A stretch of DNA of 60,000 bases from Lineus longissimus (Eukaryota; Nemertea; Pilidiophora; Heteronemertea; Lineidae). The notes under the pieces are model-generated. The model worked only from the letters and a program-made list of their open reading frames with translations, was not told where the DNA came from and did no database searches. A program made the translations under genes and the position numbers. This document shows positions 31,738 to 43,175 of this stretch, piece after piece. The stretch is from the NCBI RefSeq assembly GCF_910592395.1, contig NC_088313.1, forward strand, positions 12,852,437 through 12,912,436. Direction: 5' to 3'. Positions within the stretch are counted from its first letter, which is position 1; every line of letters begins with the position of its first letter.

Positions 31738-33342
31738 ATGACATCCCGTAGAGGACTGGATTTGCTGTCGGAGGCCACAATGAGTAGGCTAGAAGAAGAA
31801 TTCGAGACAACCCAGAGGGAAATCGAATCACTCACGGAGCAGATCGCAAATACACCCGGTGGAACCCTACTACTTGGTGGAGCTTCGGCAAGTAGGCCTC
31901 AACCACGCCGCCGCGTGGATGAGGGTGGGAGTAGAGATGAGAGGAAGACCCCTGCGGTGCAGGGACCTGATGGTCTTCAGTATGGACGTGGTGGTGATGC
32001 ATGGGCATGGCCACCCGTCGTCAATGGTGGCCTGTCGTCACAGCCACCAGTTAGTGTGAGTGAAGGACACTTACTTTATGGTTGTGGTGCAATGTCACAA
32101 CCACTCGTCGATGGTGGCCTATCGTCACAGCCATCAGTCAGTGTGAGTGGAGGACACTTACATCAACATGGTGGTTATGGTTTGTCACAACCACCTGTCA
32201 TCAGTGGTGATCCATTGTCAATGCCATCAGTCAGTGTGAGTGGAGGACACTTACTTCATGGTTGTGGTGCAATGTCACAACCACTCGTCGATGGTGGCCT
32301 ATCGTCACAGCCATCAGCCAGTGTGAGTGGAGGACACTTACAGCAACATGGTGGTTATGGTTTGTCACAACCACCCTTCGAAAATAATCCACGAGTCGAA
32401 CCAGAGCAGTTGTACCATGCTGCTTATGCTGCACCCGTACCAGTAGTTATTGGAGGAACAGTATATTATCCCGTACCGCCAAGTAATCACGTCGGGCACC
32501 CTGAGCCCCGCCCCCCGGTTACCTCTACACCCCAAGACTATCGCAACAGCCCTACAATCCATGGGGCGTCGTACAGGTGCACACCTGGTCAGTGCCATGT
32601 AACTGATCAGCAAAACAGTCAATTTGAAATGTCCAGTGTTGGCCAAGTCATGGGCAAGGTTGCTGAGAGCTTGGAACGACTATCCGTAAAGAGTAGTCTA
32701 CCGCCCATGGAAGTGGTGAAGTTCGCTGGTGAACCTTCTGAATATTCGAAGTTCAAGTCACGCTTCAGTCAGATGGTGGCGTCCTACGACCTGACTGAGG
32801 AACAACAAATGTCGAGACTTCTCCAGTTCTTAGATGGCAATGCTAAGACTGCAGTGAAGGGATATGAGGGCGTCACTGGTGGGTTGAAGAAGGCCTTGGA
32901 CCTACTGGAGCAACGCTTTGGGAAACCCCACCTGATCACGCAGGCCTGTGTGGACACTCTCACCCTTGGACCGAACATTGCCAATAATGATAAGCAAGGG
33001 TTGAGGGAATATGCTGACAAGGCCCGAATGATTTACGAAACACTACACTCGATGTCCGCGATGAGCGAAATGAATATGTCCAACCTGGGTTTGATAGTTG
33101 GAAGGCTTCCTTTACGTTTGCAAGGACAATTTCGGGACAAGGCTCAGAGAATCCGTGACAAAGGCGAGAGTCCAGGTTTGAAGCATATCGTGGAGTTTGT
33201 TGAGACCGCAGCGCAGGCTGCCAATGATCCGATTTTCAGCAAAGTCGAGGAAAATTCCAAGGGTTTCCCAACAACAGTTCGAACGTGTCAAAGCCAAAGC
33301 CACAGGGCTTGGGGACCAAACCACCAAGAGCAACAACAATGA
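31738..33342 (+). CDS. gag: BEL/Pao Gag (N-terminal coiled coil, repeat region, capsid-like DUF1759 region)
   Basis: The ATG at 31738 is only 21 bases after the LTR. The first 35 residues are coiled-coil-like (LEEEFETTQREIESLTEQI). A Gly/His/Ser-rich region follows (about residues 95-220) with a 180-bp, 60-residue direct repeat built on SQPLVDGGLSSQPS and VSVSGGHL. The Gag core (PPMEVVKFAGEPSEY onward, nucleotides about 32701-33230) matches the BEL/Pao capsid-like domain. This frame ends at 33342 after sliding out of register with the zinc-knuckle frame near 33240-33270. Confidence 0.85.
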   Translation: MTSRRGLDLLSEATMSRLEEEFETTQREIESLTEQIANTPGGTLLLGGASASRPQPRRRVDEGGSRDERKTPAVQGPDGLQYGRGGDAWAWPPVVNGGLSSQPPVSVSEGHLLYGCGAMSQPLVDGGLSSQPSVSVSGGHLHQHGGYGLSQPPVISGDPLSMPSVSVSGGHLLHGCGAMSQPLVDGGLSSQPSASVSGGHLQQHGGYGLSQPPFENNPRVEPEQLYHAAYAAPVPVVIGGTVYYPVPPSNHVGHPEPRPPVTSTPQDYRNSPTIHGASYRCTPGQCHVTDQQNSQFEMSSVGQVMGKVAESLERLSVKSSLPPMEVVKFAGEPSEYSKFKSRFSQMVASYDLTEEQQMSRLLQFLDGNAKTAVKGYEGVTGGLKKALDLLEQRFGKPHLITQACVDTLTLGPNIANNDKQGLREYADKARMIYETLHSMSAMSEMNMSNLGLIVGRLPLRLQGQFRDKAQRIRDKGESPGLKHIVEFVETAAQAANDPIFSKVEENSKGFPTTVRTCQSQSHRAWGPNHQEQQQ

Positions 33343-34545
33343 CAATCACGGCTGTGCTAGGCCTCAGGACCAGAGCAGGTGCCACTTTTGCAATGACAAT
33401 CATAAGCTGCAGAACTGTCAGAACTTCCGTGGTAAAAACAGAAAGGAAAGGAACTCTTTCATTCGAAACAAGAAACTGTGTTTCAATTGTTTTGGCGACC
33501 ATTACTATGATCGTTGCACCAGCACAGGACGCTGCAACCGATGTAAGGAGAAACATCACACGCTACTCCACAGGGACATAGACCAGCAGGGTGATGAAGA
33601 AAGGCCTGCATCAACCCCATCTGAAGCCAAGGTGGGGCGAAAGCCGGAGACCGAATCGACCAAAGCTGAGGCTAGTAGTGTCAAAGAGAGGACAATCAAA
33701 AACAATGCGGCATGTAGAGTTAAGGACAAACCAATGGGAATCACCTGCACTGCATTACCAGCCACACCCGTGCGTATAGTTGGAGCAGATGGAAGGACAA
33801 TCACCACGTATGCCTTGCTTGATACCGGCAGTGAAGCAACCTTTATCGCTAGATCGTTAGTCGACAAGCTGGCTTTGAAAACTGAGAACTATGAGACTCT
33901 AGAATTATGCACTATGTCAGGGGTCACCACCGAGACAGTTGGGAACGTTAGCTTTTCCGTGGAGCCAGCCAAAGGAGGAAACGGAGTGACGGTGCAAAAC
34001 GCCAAGGTCGTCACAAGCTGGAATATCACTGCGACCCGACCTATCGATCTCAGTAGGTGGCCACACCTGGACGGAATCAACACAGCTTTAACAGCAGATT
34101 CAGACATCGCTGAGATAAAGGTGCTCATTGGGGTGGACGTGCCACAAGTCCACATACAGGAGGAAGTCCGTGTAGGAGGACTCGGGGAACCTTACGCTAT
34201 CAAGACTTTGTTAGGCTGGTCCATACTGGGGTCGCTGAGAACCAAGCAGCAAGCTGAGAGGTTGAACGTCAACTTCCTCCAGTTCAAGGACCAGGATCCG
34301 TGTTCCATGGAGGACCAGATGCGGCAGTACGTTGGCATTGAGGAGTCCGCCATCATCGGCATAAAGAAGGGGATGTCGCCCGAAGATAGACGAGCCCAAG
34401 CGATGCTTGAGAAAAGCACCACCCTCAATGATGGCAGGTATGAGGTTGGCATGCTATGGAAATCACCCGACACCTGGTTACCTAGCAACCAAAAGGCTGC
34501 GGAACATAGGATGACGTCTCTGAGACGAAAGTTGAAGAATAGCGG
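33240..34545 (+). pseudogene. BEL/Pao Gag C-terminus and aspartic protease, frame-shifted and cut
   Basis: This is the continuation of Gag-Pol in the next frame. It has three zinc-knuckle-like motifs (CHFCNDNHKLQNC, CFNCFGDHYYDRC, CNRCKEKHH), then the retropepsin-type active site LLDTGSEATF (Asp at 33821-33823) and the linker toward RT (RYEVGMLWK). The frame is cut at 34544 by the nested transposon; an artificial extension runs to 34675. The shift from the Gag frame could be programmed, but single-frame coding is usual in BEL elements, so a small indel is likelier. Confidence 0.8.
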
Positions 34546-34786
34546 ATCAGGGTTCGCCAGTCTACCTCTCTGGCTGGGCACCACCTCCACAACTAGGAAC
34601 CTCTCTGACCAGGCACCACGGATGCGCATGCTCCGTTTGGATCTATTCCGTTTCCGTTTTGATCACTTCCGGTAACGCAGGCGCATTGAAGTTGAGGAAA
34701 ATATTAACTTAATATAGCGTATCCGTATTTCGCGTAGCTAATGCCTGAAATGCAGTGGCAGTGCCCAATCATGGCATAGTGATTGT

Positions 34787-34943
34787 AGTATATTGAACAG
34801 ACTCAAAGTTTTATTTGTTCAAGTAATCAAATGTATAAGGCCAGGGAGACATACAATGTTTTTTTCACTTGTTGGTGCCTGGCTGTGGAGGTAACTAGCT
34901 GCTCTCGACCATTTGAAGAGAAATGACTATGTTATTGTTCGAT
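34787..34943. repeat. Isolated diverged copy of the 169-bp repeat
   Basis: Contains TATAAGGCCAGGGA and GGTGCCTGGCTGTGGAGGTA, as in the array at 36303-36834, about 1.5 kb away within the same transposon. Confidence 0.7.
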
Positions 34944-36302
34944 TAATATTATCAGTGCAGTGCCCTAGTAAGCGCGCAGCGCCTTTAGGTTGGGGGGAAA
35001 CCCCCCAAACCCCCTAGTTGGGACCCTGCTATAGTTCCTTCCGCCAATTTTTTGTTTTGATAGACAGTTTTCTCCGTGTATCGCATTAGCAGTAACTCAA
35101 CTCCATCGTCATAATAGCCGGCAAAGAAATGGAAAATGTCCCCCGCCCGAAAGGTGTCCAGACTATCGTAGTCTGGAACTCTGGCAGATTATAATGTAAA
35201 GTGCAAGCTCTATTGAACTCGCGCAACTGTAGCCATGGAGAGCCCCCCCCCCCCAACCCCCATCCTTCTGACATGTTTTAGCCAGTGCATTGGGGGGGGG
35301 GGGGGGGGGGGAGGCCCCTCAAACCCCTATTGGCCTCTCAATAAGTCCTTCCGAGCTGCTTACCCTGGGGTGCTCGAGTGGAACCCCCAAACCTTCATGA
35401 TGGTGTAGTCCTTTGACACGTTTAACCCAGAGCGAGGAAGAGGTACTCCTTTGATGGTACCCTAACTGCAACCCTCAACCATCATTACCCTTCCTTTTCA
35501 CTGGCATGATATTGGCAAGACTCCCAAGAGGTCGTACTGGTGGCTTCCTTGAGACAATTGCTTGTGGTTTTACCTTGGCAACCAATTCGAGGGGTCAGGG
35601 ATCTAGGGATCAGGTTTTTTCCCACCAACATGTTGCCGAATGGTTAATGCATAAAAAATTGGTTGGAAAGGGTTTTTGCTGGCCAAGAGACTTGAAGACA
35701 CCAGACTGATGAACAAAGAACTCAAGGAACATAGAACCCTCTTCATACCTGGGAGCATAAAAAGCCTGCTAGCGAATATTGATTATTCTTTAGAAAAAAA
35801 CAGAAGATCTGCAAAACCAATGGTACCCTATAAAAACATACATTCCTCCTTGAGGTGTCTTCGGATCCCACCACGGCCCATGTGGAATTCGTTCAAAAGG
35901 TTTATTGAAATCTCAAAATAACATTTTTTTTCTCGAAACGCCTGCCCGTCTTTTGCTTCATTAATTCGGGATTATATCCATTTTAAGCATCTTTTGGATA
36001 TTATTTCTAAAGTTTCAAAAATCAAAACACATATGTCGGGGGGGTAAACCCACTGAAATTGAAGTGTGATTAAAAAACAGTGTGAATATTCATGTGGTTC
36101 TCTCTCGGAGCTCAGAATAGTCGAGTTGCTTCATTCGCGCGTTTATCTCTTCTGGCGGCCATTTTAAGTCAAATTTAAGTCATTTGAAACGAATCCATGG
36201 ACTTGAGAAACATTGTTTACATTGGATGACGTCGTATGCACGTTAACCATAGTAGCGCTTCGCAGAAAAGCCTTCGGCTTTTCTGCTGCGCGCTTATTAA
36301 GG
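34944..36302. other. Low-complexity interior of the nested transposon
   Basis: Contains a 20-base G run (35292-35311), other G- and C-rich tracts near 34990 and 35240, and frames at 35506-35921 without recognisable motifs. No gene supported. Confidence 0.5.
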
Positions 36303-36834
36303 CAGTTTGCCCAATATTGAACAGATTCAAAGTTTTATTTATCAAAGTTATCAATTGTATAAGGCCAGGGACACATACACTGCTTTTTTCACTTGGTGGT
36401 GCCTGGCTGTGGAGGTAACCTGCTTTCGACCATTTCAAGAGAAAAGACTATGAAATGTTCTGTTATTAACACAGTTTACCCAATATTGAACAGATTCAAA
36501 GTTTTATTTGTTCAAGTAATCAATTGTATAAGGCCAGGGACACATAGACTGCTTTTTTCACTTGGTGGTGCCTGGCTGTGGAGGTAACCTGCTTTCGACC
36601 ATTTCAAGAGAAAAGACTATGAAATGTTCTGTTATTAACACAGTTTACCCAATATTGAACAGATTCAAAGTTTTATTTGTTCAAGTAATCAATTGTATAA
36701 GGCCAGGGACACATAGACTGCTTTTTTCACTTGGTGGTGTCTGGCTGTGGAGGTAACCTGCTCTCGACCATTTCAAGTGAAATGACTATGAAATGTTCTG
36801 TAATTAACTCAGTTTGCCCAATATTGAACAGATT
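36303..36834. repeat. 169-bp tandem repeat, about 3.15 copies
   Basis: Copies begin CAGTTT(G/A)CCCAATATTGAA at 36303, 36472, 36641 and a partial at 36810. Spacing is exactly 169 bp, with very few differences between copies. The identical short frames inside are by-products. Confidence 0.9.
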
Positions 36835-37496
36835 GGGTTATTGATCAGTTTGGAAGAAACTTCTTTGAAATATTCAATATTGGGTGGATTGTGGTAATAA
36901 CTTTATAGTCATTTTACTTAAAAAGTCAAGAGTGGTATTCATTGATTGTAGTCACAGTGTAAAATGTTCAAATCTCATCAGGAGGTTTTTATTAATAGAT
37001 ATGCGAATGTGTCCACTGAACAAAATTGTTGTAATTCAAATGATGTCTATTGATTGATTAATAAATACATCTTTAAAACTAAATCGTGTGGTCATTTCAT
37101 TACTTGGACCCTTCAGCCTGGAAATTCTTCTTCTTTGTGTTCATTTCCATCTAACAGACTCTCCAGACTTACTAGTAATCAGAAGCGGAGTTGGTGTTCG
37201 TCAGCCAGTCAAGTCTCCCTCCTCAACGCTGCAAGCGTTGGGCATCTTCCCAGGATGTGCTCTACAGTCATTGGCTCGATCTGGGGGGTGTCGCTATCTC
37301 CTTACTCCTAGACAGAAGCCTGGAACAAGCTGGACATCGGGCAGCAAACCCAATATTAATGTACTCAGAACACTTCTCAAGTAATTAGTGTTTCAGAGTG
37401 ATCTATAGCCTATACCTAATACAATAGTGATGGTTTCGGGCAGGGCTTAGAGGAGGCTTAGAGTAACGAGACTAGTATATAGCAGGCCCGGGAAAG

Positions 37497-37660
37497 CAGG
37501 GGCGTAGGTAGCAGAGGGGGGGGGGGGGGCAAACGCCCCCTCCCCCTGAGGTCACCAAAATATGTGTTTTTGGCCAAAAGATTTCATAAAGGGTCATTTT
37601 GTCCCCCAGAGAGCCTTTTGCCCCCCCCCCCGCCAGACCAAAAAGCTAGCTACGCCCCTG
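37497..37660. mobile_element. 164-bp hAT-like MITE
   Basis: Ends CAGGGGCGTAGGTAGC and GCTAGCTACGCCCCTG, the CAGGGGCGTAG type common in hAT MITEs. G- and C-runs sit just inside the ends. The flanking 8-mers do not match, so no target duplication is supported. Confidence 0.65.
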
Positions 37661-37783
37661 GCCCTGTAGGTGTATAGTATAATTTACTCTAAGTAAGGGC
37701 AGGGCAATAAGGAAAGGTGCTATGCTGCATGTAGGCCCTATTATATTCTATAACAAAGAAACCCAACATATGATTTAAAGGTG

Positions 37784-37944
37784 CCGGTGTAATAGAATCA
37801 GATGCCCCCTGATATTAAATGCCCTCAACAATAGAACACCGGCACCATTCAATAGGACTCTAAAGAGGCCAAGACCCTTCATCCGAAGAAGAACAATACA
37901 GGCGGGCATCAGGAAAGGGAGGGCATTTGATTCTATCACAGCGG
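37784..37944. mobile_element. 161-bp MITE-like inverted-repeat element
   Basis: The left end CCGGTGTAATAGAATCAGAT pairs with the complement of the right end across about 24 bp with three mismatches. A sub-hairpin (GGTGCCGGTGT/ACACCGGCACC) is also present. Confidence 0.5.
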
Positions 37945-38224
37945 AACAATATATCTCCCTTTTCCCACAAGAACTAATATTCCTCACAAAGGAATTCTAG
38001 ACTGGACTTCGATTCATGGGGACCAGCATTTCTTTTACATCCGCACGCGGAGCATGAGCTGAGCTGCTCCTGCACGCCAACATATCAACCAACAGCACCG
38101 CCATTTCTTCAAACGGTTGGAAGTGATACTACCAGTCACGTGTGGTTCCTGGTCAGAGAGGTTCCTAGCTGTGGATGTGGTGCCCAGCCAGAGAGGTAGG
38201 CTGGCGGAGGGTGTTGGAATAGCG

Positions 38225-41058
38225 CGGACTTTCACTGCAAGTACAAGTGCTTCGTAGACAAACTGTTAGACAGGGGTCACGCTCGTAAGCTGACCCAGGA
38301 GGAGAGTGAAATGCATGGACAGCGGACATGGTTTCTGCCTCATCATGGTGTGGTGAACCCCCAAAAACCGGACAAAGTACGCGTCGTCTTTGATGCTGCT
38401 GCGAAGACAGATGGTGTATCTCTGAACAGCCAACTCTTACAAGGGCCGGACTATACCAATAGTTTATTGGGAGTTTTGCTGAGATTCCGGGAGTACCACA
38501 TAGCAATTGTCGGCGATATTGAGGCGATGTTCTTACAGGTCGCAGTCCCCGATGAAGATTCAGACTCGCTACGGTTCTTCTGGTGGCCCGATGGAGATTT
38601 AGACAAGCCCCTTCAGCAGTACAAAATGCTGAGGCACATATTTGGTGCCACAGACTCACCGAGTTGTTGCAACTACGCAGTGAAACGTACCGCAGAGGAC
38701 AATAAGGACCAGTATAGTGAGGATACAGTCACAACCGTTGAACGTGAGACGTATGTCGATGACCTCCTTAGGTCTCTCAACATGACAACGCAAGAAGCCA
38801 TCCAACTGACCATAGAAATAATCGACATGCTCGCCAAGGGAGGATTTTGTATTACGAAGATCTACAGTAACGTGAGAGAGATTTTGAGGGCCATCCCTCA
38901 GAATGAACGAGCCAAACCTACCCTCGATTTGGATTTAGATGAGCTGCCCGTCGAACGTGCCCTAGGTGTTGAATGGAATACTGAGGAGGACGTCTTCCAG
39001 TTCAAGGTCCAGCTGCAAGAGAAGCCGATGACCAAACGTGGAGTGTTATCTACCCTTTCATCTTTGTACGATCCCATCGGATTTGTTTGCCCCGTAGTCC
39101 TTGAGGCAAAGCAAATCATGCAGCGATTGTGGCAAGCCAAGGTAGGATGGGATGATCCCATTCCAGAGAACGAGTTGGCAGCATGGGATGATTGGCTCAC
39201 CGGTCTGTCGGCGATTTCTCGGATCAAGATTCCTAGATGCTACCTCAAGTTCCAGATTGAAGTAAAGGAAATTAGCCTGCATCACTTCTCTGACGCATTA
39301 GAGAAGGGCTACGGCATGTGTGCCTACCTAAGGATGGTATACCAAGATGGGAGCATCAGTTGTTCATTCCTGACGGGGAGGAGTAGATGTGCACCCTTAC
39401 GTCCGATGTCGATTCCCAGGCTTGAGCTGCAAGCCGCAGCACTGTCAGTCAAGATGTATTTGACTGTCAATGAGGAGTTGACCTACCCCATCAATGGAGT
39501 GGTTTTTTGGACTGACTCTATGACAGTACTACAGTACATTAAGAATGAATCCAAGCGATTCCACACGTACGTCGCCAACCGGATAGCTGATATTCGTGAT
39601 GCCACCATTCCCAACCAGTGGAGACACTGTCCGGGAGTGTCGAACCCATCCGACTTTGCATCAAGGGGACTTTCCCCTCAGAAACTAGCCAGTCAAGACA
39701 GATGGTGGAATGGCCCAGAGTTCCTGTGGCAGGATGAAGACCAGTGGCTGAATAGTGAAGTCCAACCACTAGCAGAATCTGACCCTGAGGTACGCAAGGG
39801 AAGTCAGCAGGTCTGTCAAGTCTCGACAAGGGTCAAGGACACTGAGATGGTAGCGCCTGAACAGCATGGATTGAGCCGTGTAATCCACTACTACGGTTCA
39901 TGGAAGTTTCTGCTGAGAATGGTTGCCTGGTTGCTACGGTTCTGTCAATGGATCAAGGACAAGAAACAAGTCACTGTCCCAGGTGGCCTGTCTGTCGAGG
40001 AGATTCAAGGGGCCGCCAGGGTCGTCTCTCGTATTGTCCAAGCTGAAACCTTTGCCGAAGAGATCGCCACAATCAAAGCAGGGGATGAAATCAAGGAAGG
40101 GAGCAAACTGACCAATCTGAGGCCAATCGTCGTTGACGGATTGCTCCGAGTTGGGGGTCGCTTAGAAAGAGCTGTCATCCTATCCTGGGACGAGAAACAC
40201 CCAATCATTTTGCCTCGTGATCACCCTGTGATTGTCAGGGTCATGCGACATTACCACGAGAAGCTTGCTCACGCTGGTAGAGAACAGACTCTAGCCGAGT
40301 CCAGGCTAGAGTTTTGGGTTATCCGAGGGAAAGGACCGGCTAAGTCGATCGTCAGAAACTGCATCAAGTGTCGTATTGCCAACGCGCGTGTCATGGAGCA
40401 GTTGATGGGACAGTTACCACCCTGTCGCCTCGTACCATACCAACCACCGTTCACATTTACGGGAGTCGACTTCTTCGGGCCTATGCAACTCAAGTGGGGA
40501 CTCAACAAGACCAAGATATGTTGGGGATGTCTATTCACTTGCCTCAACTCACGAGCGGTGTACCTGGAAGTGGCGCCTTCATTGAGTACGGATGACTTCA
40601 TCATGGTGTTGCGTCAATTCATCTGTCGCAGGAGGCCGCCAGAGGAGATCAGATCTGATCACGTATCCAACTTTGTGGGAGCCAATCGGGAACTGCAGGA
40701 GTCCGTTGCTGAATGGAATCACGAGAAAATCCAGAAAGAGCTACAACAGAAAGGGGTTAAATGGGAGTTCCATCCCCCTACTGCTGCCCATATGAGTGGA
40801 GTCTGGGAGAGATTGGTCCAATCTACGAAGCGTCATCTCAGGGTTCTTGCTGAGGACCGATTGTTGACTGAATTCCAGCTTAGGACACTATTTGCTGAAG
40901 TCGAAGCCATCCTCAACAATCGACCTCTTTGTGCTGTGTCTGAGGACATCAATGATTTGGAGGCCTTGACACCGAACCATTTGTTGCTGCAGCGGAAAGT
41001 GGCAGGTCTGCCACCAGGGGTGTTCACGAAGGAGGATGGCCTCCGTAGGAAAGAATAG
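38225..41058 (+). pseudogene. pol: BEL/Pao Pol: RT, RNase H, integrase
   Basis: The frame reopens right after the nested transposon ([15 protein letters not shown]), and the first ATG is 38311. RT shows [10 protein letters not shown], the active site TYVDDLL (38752-38763) and [18 protein letters not shown], followed by an RNase H region ([18 protein letters not shown]). Integrase has an H-C zinc-binding region ([13 protein letters not shown]), catalytic Asp at 40468-40470 (GVDFFGPM), Asp at 40657-40659 (RSDHVSNF, where DNGTNF is usual) and Glu at 40807-40809 (GVWERL). It stops at a TAG (41056-41058) where the family has a conserved Trp. Confidence 0.85.
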
Positions 41059-41361
41059 AGGAAGATTCAATACCTGTCGGAGCAGTTCTGGAAACGCTGG
41101 ATCTCAGAGTACCTACCCAGTCTCCAGCAACGGTCAAAATGGTTGACACCTCGGCGTAATATTCAGGAAGGTGATCTAGTCATGATGAAGGATGACGGAA
41201 TTCTCCGAAATCAGTGGAAGCTCGGACGCGTCGTTCAGTCAATCTTAGGAGACGATGGAATGGCTCGTGCAGCTTTGGTTAAAACTTCCACCGGGGAGTT
41301 AACCCGCCCAATAGCCAAGCTGTGCATGCTGGAGGAATCTCCAGACCAGCCAGGACGTTAA
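41059..41361 (+). pseudogene. BEL/Pao Pol C-terminal domain (DUF5641-like), after a nonsense codon
   Basis: Same frame as the integrase, immediately past the TAG. Reads KIQYLSEQFWKRWISEYLP, then GDLVMMKDDG and WKLGRVV, the usual BEL/Pao C-terminal tail, to TAA 41361. The upstream stop therefore truncates an otherwise intact end. Confidence 0.8.
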
Positions 41362-41867
41362 ACATGACGTGATTCTCGCGTTGTAACCATCGCGATTCAG
41401 TGAGGAAAATGCGCGCGTAATTGTGACTTGCCAAACGGGCAATATTCGTGCTATGACACTTGTGTAGTCGTTCCGTTAGTCTTATACCACCTTTTGGTTT
41501 TGCGCCTATTATCATTGCGCTCTTTATCGTTTACTTCATTCGTTTGATGGAGTGAGAATTCAGGACGTTCATTATGTTGGATGTTTTATTTAGTACTGAG
41601 AGTGTAGGCGGATCGCTGCTCTTGGTTGTTACTTGCATAAACGATGCCTTTGGTTCTTGTGATCATTGAGTCAGGTATCTTACTGGTTAAATGCTAGACT
41701 CTGGGATTGACAATCTCTTTGGACTAATTACTATATGCAGTGTAGTGACATTCCGTTGGACAATGAAGGACAGGTTGATTTAAGATCTATTGTGGATAAG
41801 TTAGAAGCGACACTCCTGGTTGTATATTAAGCTGCTTAAAGGCTCAGTCAGCTTATTGGGGCCGCTA
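41362..41867. other. BEL/Pao 3' untranslated region
   Basis: About 500 bp between the pol stop and the 3' LTR. No long polypurine tract adjoins the LTR; the best candidate is the short TTGGGG near 41856. No gene. Confidence 0.5.
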
Positions 41868-42322
41868 TGTCTTGTCGTCTTGCGGTGTTCACGGCCGCTC
41901 CGGAATTGGTGCATTACCAACATTTTATTGCTAAAACGGCCATTTTGGGTTCGTTGTTCCGCGGATGATTCCGCCTTTTATAGTAGTAAATGATGCTGTG
42001 ATCAGCATTCATTTAGGACACTAGGAAAGAGGAAACTAACAACAAGATGTATGTATCATGTTAGAATAGCCCACCCAGTACATTTGTGTAAATTGAGACT
42101 TAAGCAAAGTGCGTGTCACTTGTTTAGTTCGACCGTCCTCAGTATAGAGGGCGCCTGTGGGTGGGACATCCCGTCTAGTCCTTTGTCTTTGAGCGCCTGT
42201 CAAGGTTGGAACAGTTGTCACTTTTGTATTTTCAGTTTAACCCTATGCCTATACTACGAGATAAATAGACGTCTTCTTAGAGTCGAAATCGTCGTTGCTT
42301 TCCTTGATAGTGTCACATCACA
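41868..42322 (+). repeat. 3' LTR of the BEL/Pao element
   Basis: 455 bp, the same length as the 5' LTR, followed by the TAGAG duplication and then the host ACTGACCAGTCTCC. Confidence 0.92.
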
Positions 42323-42339
42323 TAGAGTACTGACCAGTC

Positions 42340-42912
42340 TCCAACCGTATGATGACTGTGAGGATCAACGCAAAACCATTCAACCTGTCAGTTGTCCAGA
42401 TCTACGCTCAAACAAGCTCTGGATCCGAGGACAGGATGAATGGCTTTTACGACGATTTCATGGCTACTAGGCAGTCTCTCTGAAAGCAGGACATTATTCT
42501 GGTAGTCGGGGGCTGTTACGCAAAAATCGGCACTGACGCCTCAGACTAATTGAAAGGCAACGTCGGGAGATTTTGCTCAGGAGTAACAAACAAGAGGGGC
42601 CTTCGGCTAACTGAATTTGCTAGATTCAACGAACTCGCCAACACCTTCCAGCCTCAAAAACCCAGTCGAAAGACAACCTGACATTCTCCTAGTGGTAACA
42701 CACACAACATGATCGACTACATTATGGTTACGAAAAGGTTCATGGGCAGCATCAACATGGCTAAGACCAGGACCTATCCAGGAGCAGATGTTGGATTTGA
42801 CCATGAGCCTGTCCTCAACCCAATGGCACTTTTACTATCCTCGTGGCAAGCTACAATCCACGCCCGAGTTGTCCCTTTGAGATACTGCATTATGCTAAAT
42901 GACCTTGAATGA
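42340..42912 (+). pseudogene. Decayed RTE-type endonuclease, C-terminal half (unit II)
   Basis: Orthologous to 20200-20775. Frames are broken by an inserted block after GCCTCAGACTAA, shared with unit IV (54950) but not unit I. That makes the unit II and IV copies sisters here. Confidence 0.65.
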
Positions 42913-42960
42913 CGTGTGACAGTGAGAGACTGATATTTCTGCTCCTATGGCAGAATTTCA

Positions 42961-43023
42961 AATAAAAAGCCGCCAATTCCTTTAAGCAATAAAATTGCTT
43001 AAAGGAATTGGCGGCTTTTTATT
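42961..43023. repeat. Perfect 30-bp palindrome with 3-base loop
   Basis: The left arm (42961-42990) is the exact reverse complement of the right arm (42994-43023). Other units have only the right-arm sequence (for example about 55383). It could fold into a long perfect hairpin. Confidence 0.9.
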
Positions 43024-43175
43024 GCAGTATGCTTGTTCTTCCTCTGTCTCATTATGAGTAAACTATTTTTCTGAACGAGTTTGATGCTTTTCCAATTTTT
43101 ATTTCAGCTCTTAGATAGTAGAAAAACGCGTTATTCGTTATTTCTAGTACGCACACGTCTTGGCGCAAAAGACCT

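Larger units (their letters stand above)
34545..38216. mobile_element. 3.67-kb non-autonomous DNA transposon nested in BEL pol (8-bp TSD)
   Basis: The 8-bp duplication GAATAGCG lies at 34537-34544 and 38217-38224, and removing the insert restores the pol frame. Terminal inverted repeats of about 70 bp share GCCAGTCTACCTCTCTGGCT-like sequence on both sides. The 8-bp duplication fits hAT, P or Merlin classes; a terminal CA-type end slightly favours hAT. No transposase is visible. The interior holds a 169-bp tandem array, two smaller MITEs and long G runs. Confidence 0.85.
31262..42322 (+). mobile_element. BEL/Pao LTR retrotransposon, interrupted by a DNA element
   Basis: Two 455-bp LTRs (TGTC...CATCACA) are flanked by the 5-bp duplication TAGAG (31257-31261 and 42323-42327). 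The order gag, zinc knuckles, aspartic protease, RT, RNase H, integrase and the BEL-type C-terminal domain is diagnostic of BEL/Pao. Without the nested 3.67-kb element it is about 7.4 kb. It is disabled by a gag-pol frame break, the insertion in pol and a stop near the integrase end. Confidence 0.92.
21011..43170. repeat. Tandem unit II
   Basis: A complete unit with promoter module, three exons, minisatellite and RTE fragment. It is expanded to 22 kb by two adjacent insertions (about 28743-31256 and 31262-42327). Without them it is about 8.6 kb. Confidence 0.85.

Noticed and set aside
35292-35311. Long G run as a G-quadruplex or regulatory site
   Set aside because: A simple homopolymer within a non-autonomous transposon, prone to sequencing error; no conserved context.
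36236-36756. Repeated 60-64 residue frames
   Set aside because: By-products of the 169-bp tandem repeat; 169 is not a multiple of three.
37054-37388. Overlapping frames in all three plus-strand phases
   Set aside because: No motif in any frame; chance open region in GC-richer sequence.
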